From NCBI RefSeq assembly GCF_000006945.2, contig NC_003197.2, positions 2,294,001 to 2,358,000 of the forward strand: a stretch of 64,000 bases of DNA, in the 5' to 3' direction. Source of the stretch: Salmonella enterica subsp. enterica serovar Typhimurium str. LT2 (GTDB lineage Bacteria > Pseudomonadota > Gammaproteobacteria > Enterobacterales > Enterobacteriaceae). Under the pieces are notes generated by a model, which saw nothing but the letters and a program-made list of their open reading frames with translations, was not told the origin of the DNA and ran no database searches. The position numbers were made by a program, and so were the translations under genes. Shown here in pieces: positions 1-9,579 of this stretch. Every line of letters begins with the position of its first letter. The first letter of the stretch is position 1.

Positions 1-2
1 CT

Positions 3-86
3 GGATGGACCTATTACTATTTTGAATATATCAAGGCAACTCTCCATCGTTATATCAATCCTTTCAGTGTCATTCGCGTTCAGTAA
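3..86 (+). CDS. possible 3' end of a gene entering from the left
   Basis: One forward frame is open from the window edge to a TAA at 84-86, giving 27 residues rich in Tyr and Ile. It has no recognisable domain and could be a chance open frame. I list it only because a gene may enter from the left. The sequence from 87 to 263 is AT-rich and probably holds the promoter of the next gene. Confidence 0.25.
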   Translation, partial: GWTYYYFEYIKATLHRYINPFSVIRVQ

Positions 87-263
87 TAAATAACATCCTC
101 GCACAGTTGGCATATCAAAAGTGATACCTTTTGTGTCTGAACTTTACCTGGTATCAAAAACAACGCTTTTTTAGCCCTTTTCTGGCTGTGATATCTGTGA
201 TAGCACGAGATTCCACGCCGCAAAAGAGCCATTATAATACCCGTAAATTAAGGGAGTTATCAT

Positions 264-1151
264 ATGAGCATTATTTATTTTATTACTACACAGGATATCG
301 ATACGTTTCAGAAAAAATTACAGGAAACGTTATTTAATGCCGTCACCATGCCGTTTCCGCTATTATTTGATAAACGTTATGCCGCGCTTATCAATACCGC
401 TTATTTAAAGCTTACGCTGCCAGCGGAATGTCTGACGCCTGAATTTTATCGCTATTTACGCGAACTCTCATTGCAATGGCAGTTTGATTTTTTTATTAAG
501 CCGCAGCCACTGCCTGCTAACGGTATTATCGCGTTTGATATGGACTCGACATTTATTGCGGAAGAAGGCGTGGATGAAATTGCCCGCGAGCTTGGCATGT
601 CGACGCAAATCACCGCCATTACCCAACAGGCGATGGAGGGCAAGCTTGATTTTAACGCCAGTTTTACCCGACGTATCGGAATGTTGAAAGGCACACCGAA
701 AGCAGTGCTGAACGCCGTATGCGATCGCATGACCCTTTCGCCAGGCCTGTTAACTATTCTGCCAGTCATCAAGGCCAAAGGATTTAAAACCGCGATTATC
801 TCCGGGGGACTGGATATATTCACCCAGCGTCTAAAAGAACGGTATCAACTGGATTATGCCTTTTCGAATACGGTTGAAATACGCGATAACGTTCTGACGG
901 ATAACATTACCTTGCCGATTATGAACGCCGCAAACAAAAAACAGACGCTGGTTGACCTGGCTGCCCGGTTAAATATTGCCACGGAGAATATTATTGCCTG
1001 CGGTGATGGCGCCAACGATCTGCCGATGTTAGAACATGCTGGCACCGGTATTGCCTGGAAAGCGAAGCCGGTTGTACGGAAAAAAATCCACCATCAGATT
1101 AATTATCACGGTTTCGAATTGCTTCTTTTTCTTATTGAAGATGAATTATAA
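264..1151 (+). CDS. SerB-like HAD-family phosphatase
   Basis: A 295-aa HAD-superfamily hydrolase resembling phosphoserine phosphatase. HAD motif I, FDMDST, is at residues 91-96, with Asp92 as the likely nucleophile and Asp94 as the acid/base. The next residues (EEGVDEIA) match the SerB cap start. The motif IV region GDGANDLPML begins near residue 247. The first ~85 residues are not a clear ACT domain, so it is not an ordinary SerB. The ATG follows a GGGAG ribosome site. An OPA-family transporter gene starts 33 bp downstream, so the two probably form an operon that imports and dephosphorylates a phosphorylated small molecule; that link is inference. The substrate may be phosphoserine or another phosphate ester. 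The E. coli cirA neighbourhood lacks this gene, so it is a Salmonella accessory gene. Confidence 0.8.
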   Translation: MSIIYFITTQDIDTFQKKLQETLFNAVTMPFPLLFDKRYAALINTAYLKLTLPAECLTPEFYRYLRELSLQWQFDFFIKPQPLPANGIIAFDMDSTFIAEEGVDEIARELGMSTQITAITQQAMEGKLDFNASFTRRIGMLKGTPKAVLNAVCDRMTLSPGLLTILPVIKAKGFKTAIISGGLDIFTQRLKERYQLDYAFSNTVEIRDNVLTDNITLPIMNAANKKQTLVDLAARLNIATENIIACGDGANDLPMLEHAGTGIAWKAKPVVRKKIHHQINYHGFELLLFLIEDEL

Positions 1152-1183
1152 CGCGACTCACCTCGCCGGAAGGGAATTTTAAA

Positions 1184-2506
1184 ATGAGTATAAAAACATT
1201 TATTTTCAGCCAGCCCGATAAGCCGATTGTAAAAGAGAAAAAAGAGATAGACCAGACCTATAAAAAATTTCGTTTTGAGATTATCGCCTCGGTCTTTATC
1301 TCTTATGCCGTCTTTTATCTTACCCGTAAAAACTTCTCCGCCGCGATGCCGGCCATGCTGACGGAAACGTCGCTGACCGCAGAAGACTTCGCCATTATGT
1401 CTTCTATTTTTTACATTCTTTATGGCGCGATGAAGTTTGTCGGCGGGATGCTGGTCGATAAAATTAACCCGAAAGCCATGACCGGCCCGGTGCTGATTGG
1501 CGTGGGGATTGTAAATATTCTGTTCGGCTTTTCCGACAGCGTGGCGGCATTCTACGTGCTGTACAGTCTCAACGCGATATTACAGGGCACCAGCTTTCCG
1601 CCGATGGCGAAAATTATGGCCTCGTGGTTTTCGAAAAACGAACGGGGACGCTGGTGGGCTATCGTTGAAGCGGCGCACAATATCGGCGGCAGCCTCGCGC
1701 CGCTGCTGACCAGTTTTGCTATCGCCTTTAGCGGTAGCTGGAAAATGGGATTTTATGTTCCCGGCGCCATTTCGCTGCTGATGGGGATAGTGGCGCTATT
1801 TACCATTAAAGATCGTCCCGGTACGTTAGGTTTGCCCAACGTGGGGCAGTGGCGTAACGACCCGACGGAACTGGCCCAGGTCAAGGCCAGCCCGGTCAAC
1901 CTGAGCTTCTGGCAGATTTTTGTGAAATATATCCTGACCAATCCACTGGTATGGATCATTATTATCGGTGATATGTCGGTTTATATTGCGCGCACTATCC
2001 TTAACGACTGGCCGCAGATTTACTATTCGCAGGTTCACGGCTGGAGCCTGATAAAAGCGAACTCGATTATTTCCTGGTTTGAGGCGGGCGGACTGGCAGG
2101 TGGGTTGCTGGCAGGCTACTTGTCTGACTTTATGTTCAAAAGTAACCGCTGGATGACCGGATTAATCTTCGCGTTAGCGCTGTGCATATGCATCGTGCTG
2201 GTGCCGCTGGTTCAGGATACCTCTTACACCCTCACCGCGATTCTGTTCACCATCATGGGCTTCGCCTTATACGGACCGCATATGCTTTTTGCCGTCGGCT
2301 GTCTGGATGTGACCCATAAGGATGCGGCGGGATCGATTACCGGCTTTCGGGGATTGTTCAGCTATGTCGGCGCGGCAATGGCCGGTGTGCCGGTAATTAT
2401 GGTGAAAAATAGCTGGGCGTGGTCGGGCGTTTATATCTATGCGGTGATCGCCATTCTGCTAACGACTCTGTCGCTGGCGCTGCTCTCCAGGCTGCATCGG
2501 TTATAA
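1184..2506 (+). CDS. organophosphate:phosphate antiporter family (UhpC/UhpT/PgtP-like) MFS protein
   Basis: A 440-aa inner-membrane protein of the OPA branch of the major facilitator superfamily. The N-terminal stretch with YAVFYLTRKNFS (about residues 41-52) is the hallmark found in GlpT, UhpT, UhpC and PgtP. About twelve hydrophobic helices are visible, with charged loops between them. Family members exchange an organic phosphate for inorganic phosphate, or in the case of UhpC sense it. The gene is preceded by GGAAGGGAA and lies 33 bp after the SerB-like phosphatase gene. The pairing suggests uptake of a phosphorylated compound followed by hydrolysis, though whether this protein transports or senses cannot be read from sequence. 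It ends 44 bp before the convergent cirA stop. Confidence 0.8.
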   Translation: MSIKTFIFSQPDKPIVKEKKEIDQTYKKFRFEIIASVFISYAVFYLTRKNFSAAMPAMLTETSLTAEDFAIMSSIFYILYGAMKFVGGMLVDKINPKAMTGPVLIGVGIVNILFGFSDSVAAFYVLYSLNAILQGTSFPPMAKIMASWFSKNERGRWWAIVEAAHNIGGSLAPLLTSFAIAFSGSWKMGFYVPGAISLLMGIVALFTIKDRPGTLGLPNVGQWRNDPTELAQVKASPVNLSFWQIFVKYILTNPLVWIIIIGDMSVYIARTILNDWPQIYYSQVHGWSLIKANSIISWFEAGGLAGGLLAGYLSDFMFKSNRWMTGLIFALALCICIVLVPLVQDTSYTLTAILFTIMGFALYGPHMLFAVGCLDVTHKDAAGSITGFRGLFSYVGAAMAGVPVIMVKNSWAWSGVYIYAVIAILLTTLSLALLSRLHRL

Positions 2507-2549
2507 CATTCTGGCGACAGCGGCAAAACGCGGCTGTCGCCAGTCTCTG

Positions 2550-4541
2550 TCAGAAACGGTAATCCACCGCCATAAAGTAACGACGTCCGTCTTCGGTATA
2601 ACCGTAGTCGTCGCGTTTGAGATCTTTATCGCCCACGTTCAGAACGCCCGCACGCAGTTTAACGTTTTTCGTCGCCTGCCATGCCGCGCCGGTATCCCAG
2701 ACCACGTACCCGCCCGGCGTTTTCGCTGTTGCGCTGTCGGCCCGCTTACGCCCGGTATAATTCCCTGATACGTAGAATGACCAGTCTTCGAGCTGCACCG
2801 GTTTCCAGTCCAGCGTACCGTTCGCGGTGTGGAACGGCAGATCGGAAAGCGGCTTGTTCCCGCCATTACTGACGTCGCGCCCGTCGTTATAGGTGTAATT
2901 CAACGACAGTTTCCACGCCTCGTTAAACGGAACTTTCAACTCGGTTTCCACGCCCTGAATACGCGCTTTATTCACGTTGTAATAACGGAAGACCGGAACG
3001 CGCTGTCCCCGACTGTTGGTTTCGAAACCGACAAAGTTGGAATAGCCGGGCGCGGCGTTAACGTCAGGGGTACGGCTAATGCTGATGCGATTGTCCACAT
3101 CGTTACGGAACGTGGTAACGCTCGCTTCCACGCCCTCCAGTATGCCTTCTTCGCCCCGGTAATAAAGGCCGAGCTCCCAGCTTTCACTGGTTTCAGGTTT
3201 CAGATCCGGGCTACCGACAATGCGGCATCCGCCACGGCAGGAGTTGGTCGCCCAGTCCGGGCTTAATTGCAATAGCGACGGCGCTTTAAAGGCCGTGGCC
3301 CACCCACCTTTCACCGTCAGGGTATCCGTTGCGTTATAGACCAGATAAGCACGCGGGCTCCAGTGATCGCCATAGGTTTCATGGTCATCCATACGAATAC
3401 CGGTGGTCAGCGCCAGCGGTTCGAAGATGCGCCACTCATCTTCAAGGAACAGAGCGTACTGGCTGGCGGAGGTTTTAGTACTGGAACCGCCGGTCAGGTT
3501 CACCGCATCGCTCAGTTTATCGTGACGCCATTCGCCGCCGAAGGTGAGGAACTGGTTGACAGACGCTAACGGCAGAACGTATTTCCCGTCAATCGAATTG
3601 CTTTCTGACGTGATAGGGCTACTGTTGCCGGGGTTTTTGTTTTCCACTTTTTCGCCGTAGAATTTGAGCTCACTATTGCCGAGATCCCAACGTCCGTTAT
3701 GGCTCAACGCATAGTTTTGCCGTTCCAGACGGTTTTTATCCAGCGAGTCTGAGTCCCGGTCCTGGCGATCAAAACCGTAGCCTGCGGTAACGTCATGATT
3801 TTCGTTTGGTGTCCAGGCAAACTCGACGTTTCCATCCCGGCTGGTAAATCCTTCAATGCGCGGCGTTTCACCCGTAGCGGTGGTGGCGGAACTCTGCTGC
3901 TCGTCTTTTTCGCGTTTCGCCAGGCTACCGTAGGCTTTCATTCCCAGCACGCCGTCGATCAGCGGACCGCTGGTAAAGAACTGACCGTTATAAGTATCGC
4001 CACGGTCGCGATGTTCCTGAATAGTGGAGTCAACCGTGACGCTGCCGTGCCATTTCTGACCAATTTTTTTGGTGATAATGTTGACCACGCCGCCCAGCGC
4101 ATCGGAGCCATACAGCGAGGACATGGGGCCACGCACCACTTCAATACGTTCGATAGCGTCAACCGGTATCCAGTTCAGATCAAAATCATTATGGCGGAAG
4201 ACCGCGTTACGGGAGTTAACGCGCTTACCGTCGATCAGGATCAGCGTATAACTGCTGTCCAGACCACGAATACTCACGCCTTTACGGTTATCCCCTTCGT
4301 TAGTGAGCTGTACGCCCGGCACCTCTTTCAGGACATCTTTCAGGTTTTGCACGGGCCTGCGCTGTAAATCTTGCTGGGTAATGACGCTGATACTTGCTGG
4401 CGCATCTTTCAGATTTTGTTCGATGGCGGACGCGGTAACGACCATGGTTTCACCATCATCCGTTGCCGCGGCAACCGGCCAGGCCAACGTAACTGCGGAC
4501 ATACAAAGCCCTACCCGAACGAAAGGGTTAAACCTAAACAT
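2550..4541 (-). CDS. cirA: CirA, TonB-dependent catecholate siderophore and colicin I receptor
   Basis: A 663-aa outer-membrane receptor. It has a cleavable signal peptide (residues 1-26, ending VAAA) and a TonB box ETMVVTA just after it. The plug domain (~45-155) includes GVSIRG and [20 protein letters not shown] 22-strand barrel follows, ending in the C-terminal Phe motif DYRF. The family imports ferric catecholate breakdown products such as dihydroxybenzoylserine, and in E. coli it is the colicin Ia/Ib receptor. Length matches E. coli CirA. The upstream region carries a Fur-type box, so iron repression is expected. It is transcribed away from lysP's terminator and stands alone. Confidence 0.97.
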   Translation of the reverse strand: MFRFNPFVRVGLCMSAVTLAWPVAAATDDGETMVVTASAIEQNLKDAPASISVITQQDLQRRPVQNLKDVLKEVPGVQLTNEGDNRKGVSIRGLDSSYTLILIDGKRVNSRNAVFRHNDFDLNWIPVDAIERIEVVRGPMSSLYGSDALGGVVNIITKKIGQKWHGSVTVDSTIQEHRDRGDTYNGQFFTSGPLIDGVLGMKAYGSLAKREKDEQQSSATTATGETPRIEGFTSRDGNVEFAWTPNENHDVTAGYGFDRQDRDSDSLDKNRLERQNYALSHNGRWDLGNSELKFYGEKVENKNPGNSSPITSESNSIDGKYVLPLASVNQFLTFGGEWRHDKLSDAVNLTGGSSTKTSASQYALFLEDEWRIFEPLALTTGIRMDDHETYGDHWSPRAYLVYNATDTLTVKGGWATAFKAPSLLQLSPDWATNSCRGGCRIVGSPDLKPETSESWELGLYYRGEEGILEGVEASVTTFRNDVDNRISISRTPDVNAAPGYSNFVGFETNSRGQRVPVFRYYNVNKARIQGVETELKVPFNEAWKLSLNYTYNDGRDVSNGGNKPLSDLPFHTANGTLDWKPVQLEDWSFYVSGNYTGRKRADSATAKTPGGYVVWDTGAAWQATKNVKLRAGVLNVGDKDLKRDDYGYTEDGRRYFMAVDYRF

Positions 4542-4723
4542 TCCATTTCTCCATGAGGTAAATACGACAAAAAAAATCGGTTATCGCTCACAACGCATTA
4601 CGTTTCGCCTGCGATAACGGTTATCACGGCGAACTCTTTTTATGCAGGCGAGTCGGGCTCATGAGTGACGGTCGCGCCCGAATCTTCATCCTTTCTGATT
4701 TCGAGCGTAACGATAAAGCAAAC

Positions 4724-4742
4724 GATAATAATTATCAATTTA
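4724..4742 (-). promoter_or_regulatory. Fur-type iron box upstream of cirA
   Basis: The stretch GATAATAATTATCAATTTA lies about 180 bp upstream of the cirA start. Its first 14 bases resemble the GATAAT/ATTATC Fur consensus, and AATTGTTAATAATTAT follows as a second degenerate match. Fur repression of cirA is established in E. coli; the exact site here is inferred from sequence. Confidence 0.6.
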
Positions 4743-4791
4743 ATTGTTAATAATTATGTCATTTGAACCAATCATGAAGAAAAAACAAAAA

Positions 4792-4811
4792 ACCCTCTCG
4801 AATGAGAGGGT
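4792..4811 (-). terminator. rho-independent terminator of lysP
   Basis: An 8-bp perfect stem, ACCCTCTC/GAGAGGGT, has a 4-base loop. On the minus strand it is followed by a T-rich tract (the A-rich run at 4780-4791 on the plus strand). It sits 76 bp past the lysP stop. Confidence 0.85.
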
Positions 4812-4836
4812 TAGAAGAGTCAGGTTCAGGCAGTCA

Positions 4837-4873
4837 GTGCCGGATAGCGGCATAAAGCCTATCCGGCCTATGA
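4837..4873. repeat. REP-type palindrome downstream of lysP
   Basis: GTGCCGGATAGCGGC and its imperfect complement around CCTATCCGGCCTA form the typical enterobacterial REP hairpin, between the lysP stop and its terminator. REP units of this kind commonly stabilise 3' ends of mRNAs. Confidence 0.7.
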
Positions 4874-4886
4874 CGAGAATACCGCG

Positions 4887-6356
4887 TTACTTTTTAACGC
4901 GTTCCGGGAAGTGCATTTCGCTATAGCGCACGAAATGCGTACCTTTTATCAGCTTGTAGCCGAACCAGATAAGCAGGAACAGCGGAATACCGATATAGGT
5001 CGCCGCGACGCCGCCCCAGTCGATGGTATCTTTCAGGAACGCTTCATAGTTCTGCCCCAACGTAATAATCAGGCACAGTACAAAGGCGAAAATCGGCCCC
5101 AGCGGGAAGAACCCGGAACGGTACGGCAAATCATTCACATCATACCCTTGTAACACGTAACCGCGACGGAAGCGATAATGGCTAATGGCAATCCCCAGCC
5201 AGGCGATGAAGCCCGTCATACCGGAGGTGTTTAACAGCCACAGATAGACCGTCTGGTTGCCAAACATTGAGGTCAAAAAGCAAAGACCGGCAATCACGGT
5301 GGTGGCATAAAGCGCATTGCGCGGTACGCCGCCGCGGGACAATTTCGCAAAAATACGCGGGGCCTTACCGTCACAGGCCAGGGTGTAGAGCATACGGGTC
5401 GAGGCATACATCCCGGAGTTACCCGCAGACAGTACCGCCGTCAGGATAACCGCATTCATTATCGCCGCCGCAGACAACAAGCCCGCATGCTGGAACACTA
5501 AGGTAAACGGACTGACGCTAATGTCTTTGACGTCGTTACGCAGCAGGTTTGGATCGGTATAAGGAATGATCAGGCTGATAATCAAAATCGCGAAAACATA
5601 AAACAGCAGAATACGCCAGAACACCTGACGCACCGCGCGTGGAATATTCTTCTCCGGGTTTTCAGATTCCCCGGCGGCAATACCAATCAGCTCAGTTCCC
5701 TGGAAAGAGAAGCCCACGATCATCGCGACGCCAATCATTGCCGCAAAACCGCCAGCGAAAGGCGCATCGCCCGTCGTCCAGTTGCTCCAGCCGACCGGCT
5801 CGACACCTTTAAAAATGCCGATAATCATCGCTACGCCAACGATGATGAAGATAATAACGGTCGCGACTTTAATTAACGAGAACCAGTACTCCGCCTCGCC
5901 AAAACCGCGTACAGAAATGTAGTTCAGCAAGAAAATGACACAGAGGAATAGCGCGCTCCAGATCCAGCCCGGCGTGTCCGGGAACCACCAGCCCATCACC
6001 AATTGCGCGGCAACCAGGTCAACAGCGATAGTCACCGCCCAGTTGTACCAGTAGTTCCAGCCCAGCGCGAAACCAAAGCCTTCTTCCACATAGTTCTGAC
6101 CATATGTCGCAAACGAGCCAGATACTGGCATATAGGCCGCCAGCTCGCCAAGACTGGTCATCAGGAAGTAGACCATCAAACCAATCAGAATATAAGAAAA
6201 CAGCGCGCCGCCTGGCCCCGCCTGAGAAATTGTCGCACCAGATGCAACGAAAAGACCTGTCCCGATGGAGCCGCCAATGGCAATCATCGTCAGGTGACGC
6301 GCCTTTAATTCGCGACGTAGCGCGGGCGCTTCTGTGGTTTTAGTTTTGGAACCCAT
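4887..6356 (-). CDS. lysP: LysP, lysine-specific permease
   Basis: A 489-aa APC-superfamily amino-acid:proton symporter with about twelve membrane helices. The cytoplasmic N-terminus leads into RHLTMIAIGGSIGTGLF, the amino-acid permease signature in helix 1. Length and sequence match E. coli LysP, which imports lysine. In E. coli LysP also senses lysine together with CadC. It is followed by a strong terminator. The divergent neighbour side (yeiE) is separated by about 190 bp, which includes its promoter. Confidence 0.97.
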   Translation of the reverse strand: MGSKTKTTEAPALRRELKARHLTMIAIGGSIGTGLFVASGATISQAGPGGALFSYILIGLMVYFLMTSLGELAAYMPVSGSFATYGQNYVEEGFGFALGWNYWYNWAVTIAVDLVAAQLVMGWWFPDTPGWIWSALFLCVIFLLNYISVRGFGEAEYWFSLIKVATVIIFIIVGVAMIIGIFKGVEPVGWSNWTTGDAPFAGGFAAMIGVAMIVGFSFQGTELIGIAAGESENPEKNIPRAVRQVFWRILLFYVFAILIISLIIPYTDPNLLRNDVKDISVSPFTLVFQHAGLLSAAAIMNAVILTAVLSAGNSGMYASTRMLYTLACDGKAPRIFAKLSRGGVPRNALYATTVIAGLCFLTSMFGNQTVYLWLLNTSGMTGFIAWLGIAISHYRFRRGYVLQGYDVNDLPYRSGFFPLGPIFAFVLCLIITLGQNYEAFLKDTIDWGGVAATYIGIPLFLLIWFGYKLIKGTHFVRYSEMHFPERVKK

Positions 6357-6545
6357 GTGAAAATGCTATCCATCCAAAAAATGAGGCGCGATTGTAACAG
6401 ACGAAATACTATCCTTCCGACACAAATGCGCGGTTATAAGAGACCTTCATGACCGGCCACGGATTATAAGTAAAGCAGAGAATAACGTATACGTAAGCGG
6501 ATACTAAAAATGGCGATGCCGCCCGGGCAGCCCTCCTCTTCACCT

Positions 6546-7409
6546 TTATTCACAGTAACTCAAAAAACGCTGCAACGCGTTAGAAAGATGTTTCTGCCGA
6601 TGATGAACACGCCACAACGTGCGCACCAGGCGCGGTAACGGCACCGCGACTTCGCCCAGGGTTCCCGCCTGGAGTTGTTCAGCAATCACCCGGCGCGATA
6701 AACAACTTATCCCCAGTCCATGACGCACCGCATGTTTGATCGCTTCTGAATTCCCCAACTCCATCGCCATATGAAAGCGCGGCAAATGCGACAACAGCAA
6801 ATAATCGACAATTTCCCGCGTACCGGAACCGCGCTCGCGTAAAATCCATGGGGATGCCGCAAGCTGTTCCAGCGTCACCGGCCCCTGCGTCAGCGGCGAG
6901 GACGGCGCGGCAAAGACCACCAGCTCATCTTCCAGCCACGGCTCAGAGATAATCTCTGTACTGTGACATGGTCCTTCAATCAGGCCGATATCAACCCGAA
7001 AATCCAGCACCGCGTTAATCACGTCCTGGCTGTTTCCCACGCTGAGTTCCAGCGGCAAGGCCGGATAATGCTGGCGATAGCGGGCAATCATAGCGGGTAA
7101 AATGTAATTGCCGATGGTGCTACTGGCATAAACCCGTATCGCGCCGTTATCTTCACGAAATAGCTGCTCAATTTCTATCGCTTGCTCCAGCAATGCCAGC
7201 GCGCGCGGGTATAACAAGCGCCCATGTTCGTTGACCACCAGCCGTTTCCCCACCCGATCAAACAACTGTACGCCGAGCTGACCTTCCAGATCGGTGAGCG
7301 CGGCGCTAACGGCGGACTGCGATAATGACAGCATGACCGACGCCTGGGTTGTTGAACCGCTTTTCAGTACTTCAGCAAACACTTCAAGTTGTCGTAGCGT
7401 AATATGCAT
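6546..7409 (-). CDS. yeiE: YeiE, LysR-family transcriptional regulator
   Basis: A 287-aa LysR-type regulator. The N-terminal winged helix-turn-helix starts at [13 protein letters not shown], with the recognition region [17 protein letters not shown]. The effector-binding domain follows (about residues 90-287). I chose the ATG at 7409 because it begins exactly at the family's usual start; an upstream in-frame start at 7436 would add nine residues. It ends a few residues earlier than the E. coli protein. It is divergent from yeiH, with about 120 bp between them, the usual arrangement for a LysR regulator and its target. In E. coli YeiE is linked to sulphite response and in pathogens to motility; here the role is inferred. 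Confidence 0.93.
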   Translation of the reverse strand: MHITLRQLEVFAEVLKSGSTTQASVMLSLSQSAVSAALTDLEGQLGVQLFDRVGKRLVVNEHGRLLYPRALALLEQAIEIEQLFREDNGAIRVYASSTIGNYILPAMIARYRQHYPALPLELSVGNSQDVINAVLDFRVDIGLIEGPCHSTEIISEPWLEDELVVFAAPSSPLTQGPVTLEQLAASPWILRERGSGTREIVDYLLLSHLPRFHMAMELGNSEAIKHAVRHGLGISCLSRRVIAEQLQAGTLGEVAVPLPRLVRTLWRVHHRQKHLSNALQRFLSYCE

Positions 7410-7529
7410 AGTCGTATCCCACCGATAGCGTTTCACTTACCACTTATAAAGATTAATTATAAATATATAATCAATTTTATTTTTAAACCAGATCACCGTA
7501 ACCTTATTGTCCATATACAGGAGAAGGTT

Positions 7530-8579
7530 ATGACAGAACTCACCTTGCAGAATCATTGTCGTACAATGTGGCATTTTATACCGGGGCTCGCTCTGAGCGC
7601 CGTCATTACAGGAGTCGCCCTGTGGGGCGGCGCTATCCCTGCCGTTGCAGGCGCGGGGTTCAGCGCCCTGACCCTGGCTATCCTGCTGGGTATGGTTATC
7701 GGGAATACCATCTATCCACAAATATGGAAACAATGCGACGGCGGCGTGCTGTTTGCAAAACAACATCTGCTGCGTTTAGGGATTATCCTTTACGGCTTCC
7801 GCCTTACCTTTTCACAAATCGCCGACGTGGGCATTAGCGGCATTGTGATTGACGTATTAACGCTTTCCAGCACGTTCATGCTGGCCTGCTTCTTAGGCCA
7901 AAAAGTCTTTGGTCTGGACAGGCACACCAGCTGGCTGATTGGCGCCGGTAGCAGTATCTGCGGCGCGGCGGCGGTACTGGCGACAGAACCGGTGGTAAAA
8001 GCGGAAGCCAGTAAGGTTACTGTAGCCGTCGCGACTGTCGTTATTTTCGGCACCATCGCTATTTTCCTTTACCCGGCAATGTATCCGCTGCTGGCGCACT
8101 GGTTCAGCCCGGAAACTTACGGCATCTATATCGGCTCAACCATGCATGAAGTCGCGCAAGTGGTCGCAGCGGGTCATGCCGTTAGCCCGGATGCGGAAAA
8201 TGCGGCAGTTATCGCTAAGATGCTGCGTGTCATGATGCTGGCGCCGTTCCTGATCATTCTGGCGGCACGCGTTAAACAGCTTTCACCGGCGACCGGCGCG
8301 GAAAAAAGCAAAATTACCATTCCGTGGTTTGCTATTTTCTTCATCGTAGTGGCGATCTTCAACTCTTTCCACCTGCTGCCGAAAGCCGTGGTGGATATGC
8401 TGGTGACGCTGGACACGGTGCTGCTGGCGATGGCGATGGCGGCGTTGGGTCTGACCACTCACGTTAGCGCATTGAAAAAAGCGGGGGCGAAACCGCTGCT
8501 GATGGCGCTGGCATTATTCGCCTGGCTGATTATTGGCGGTGGCGCCATTAACGTCCTAATCCATAGCCTTATCGCATAA
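7530..8579 (+). CDS. yeiH: YeiH, UPF0324/Cons_hypoth698 inner-membrane protein
   Basis: A 349-aa protein with ten or so hydrophobic segments and glycine-rich turns such as GAGSSICGAAAVLATEP, typical of the YeiH/UPF0324 family. The family has been linked to sulphite or sulphonate export, but the E. coli role is not firmly settled. The start at 7530 follows AGGAGAAGG and matches the family length; the open frame extends 42 codons further upstream into the yeiE-yeiH spacer. It is divergent from the LysR regulator YeiE, which is its probable regulator. Confidence 0.92.
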   Translation: MTELTLQNHCRTMWHFIPGLALSAVITGVALWGGAIPAVAGAGFSALTLAILLGMVIGNTIYPQIWKQCDGGVLFAKQHLLRLGIILYGFRLTFSQIADVGISGIVIDVLTLSSTFMLACFLGQKVFGLDRHTSWLIGAGSSICGAAAVLATEPVVKAEASKVTVAVATVVIFGTIAIFLYPAMYPLLAHWFSPETYGIYIGSTMHEVAQVVAAGHAVSPDAENAAVIAKMLRVMMLAPFLIILAARVKQLSPATGAEKSKITIPWFAIFFIVVAIFNSFHLLPKAVVDMLVTLDTVLLAMAMAALGLTTHVSALKKAGAKPLLMALALFAWLIIGGGAINVLIHSLIA

Positions 8580-8657
8580 ATTATTACGTTTCACGCCTGT
8601 TAACCCGTTATCATAGCGTTCGTAATGAACCGTTAGCGGGTTTAACAGGAGTCTTTT

Positions 8658-9515
8658 ATGAAATACATCGGAGCGCACGTCAGCGCTGCTGGCGGTCTGG
8701 CTAACGCCCCTGCCCGCGCGGCTGAAATTGGCGCAACGGCCTTTGCGCTTTTCACAAAAAACCAGCGTCAGTGGCGTGCCGCCCCCCTTACTCCCCAGGT
8801 CATTGATGACTTTAAAATCGCCTGTGAAAAGTATCATTTCTCGGCGGCGCAAATCCTTCCCCACGATAGTTACCTGATTAATCTGGGCCATCCGGTCAGT
8901 GAAGCGCTGGAAAAATCACGCGATGCCTTTCTCGATGAAATGCAGCGCTGTGAACAACTCGGCTTAACCTTGCTTAATTTTCATCCCGGTAGCCATCTGA
9001 TGCAGATTGCACAGGAGGATTGCCTGGCGCGGATCGCGGAATCCATCAATATTGCCCTCGCGCAGACCGAGGGCGTTACGGCGGTTATCGAAAATACAGC
9101 CGGTCAGGGCAGTAATCTGGGGTTTGAGTTTGAACAGTTAGCCGCCATCATCGACGGCGTGGAAGATAAGTCGCGCGTTGGCGTCTGTATCGATACCTGC
9201 CATGCCTTTGCCGCCGGATACGATCTGCGTACGCCAGAGGCGTGCGAAAAAACATTCGCCGAATTCGGGAAAATTGTCGGATTTCAGTATTTGCGCGGAA
9301 TGCACCTGAACGACGCCAAAAGCGCCTTCGGTAGCCGCGTTGACCGCCATCACAGTCTGGGTGAAGGCAATATCGGCCACGATGCGTTTCGTTGGATTAT
9401 GCAGGATGGGCGTTTTGACGGTATTCCGCTGATACTGGAGACCATCAATCCTGATATCTGGGCGGAAGAGATTGCGTGGTTAAAAGCCCAGCAAATTGCC
9501 GAAGCGATGGCCTGA
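8658..9515 (+). CDS. nfo: Nfo, endonuclease IV (AP endonuclease)
   Basis: A 285-aa TIM-barrel DNA-repair enzyme that cuts at abasic sites and processes damaged 3' ends, using a three-zinc centre. Conserved family motifs are visible: [10 protein letters not shown] at the start, LNFHPGSHL near residue 110, [11 protein letters not shown] near 145, [14 protein letters not shown] near 178, and [22 protein letters not shown] near 215. Length equals E. coli Nfo. AACAGGAG precedes the ATG. It is a single gene ending at a strong terminator shared with fruA. In E. coli it is induced through SoxRS. Confidence 0.97.
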   Translation: MKYIGAHVSAAGGLANAPARAAEIGATAFALFTKNQRQWRAAPLTPQVIDDFKIACEKYHFSAAQILPHDSYLINLGHPVSEALEKSRDAFLDEMQRCEQLGLTLLNFHPGSHLMQIAQEDCLARIAESINIALAQTEGVTAVIENTAGQGSNLGFEFEQLAAIIDGVEDKSRVGVCIDTCHAFAAGYDLRTPEACEKTFAEFGKIVGFQYLRGMHLNDAKSAFGSRVDRHHSLGEGNIGHDAFRWIMQDGRFDGIPLILETINPDIWAEEIAWLKAQQIAEAMA

Positions 9516-9541
9516 CGCTCAATGTTCTTCAGGCAATAAAA

Positions 9542-9563
9542 AAGGCAGAGCGCGCTCTGCCTT
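9542..9563. terminator. bidirectional terminator between nfo and fruA
   Basis: An 11-bp perfect palindrome, AAGGCAGAGCG/CGCTCTGCCTT, is flanked by A-rich sequence on the left and TTTTTT on the right. It can end both nfo (plus) and fruBKA (minus). Confidence 0.92.
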
Positions 9564-9579
9564 TTTTAGCGTGTTTCTC

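Larger units (their letters stand above)
4542..4886. other. intergenic region between cirA and lysP
   Basis: This 345-bp gap holds the cirA promoter region with its Fur-type box, the lysP terminator and a REP palindrome. I see no further gene; short open frames here overlap these elements. Confidence 0.7.

Noticed and set aside
4903..6300. Several plus-strand open frames inside lysP
   Set aside because: They are antisense shadows of a well-supported conserved gene and have no ribosome sites or recognisable domains.
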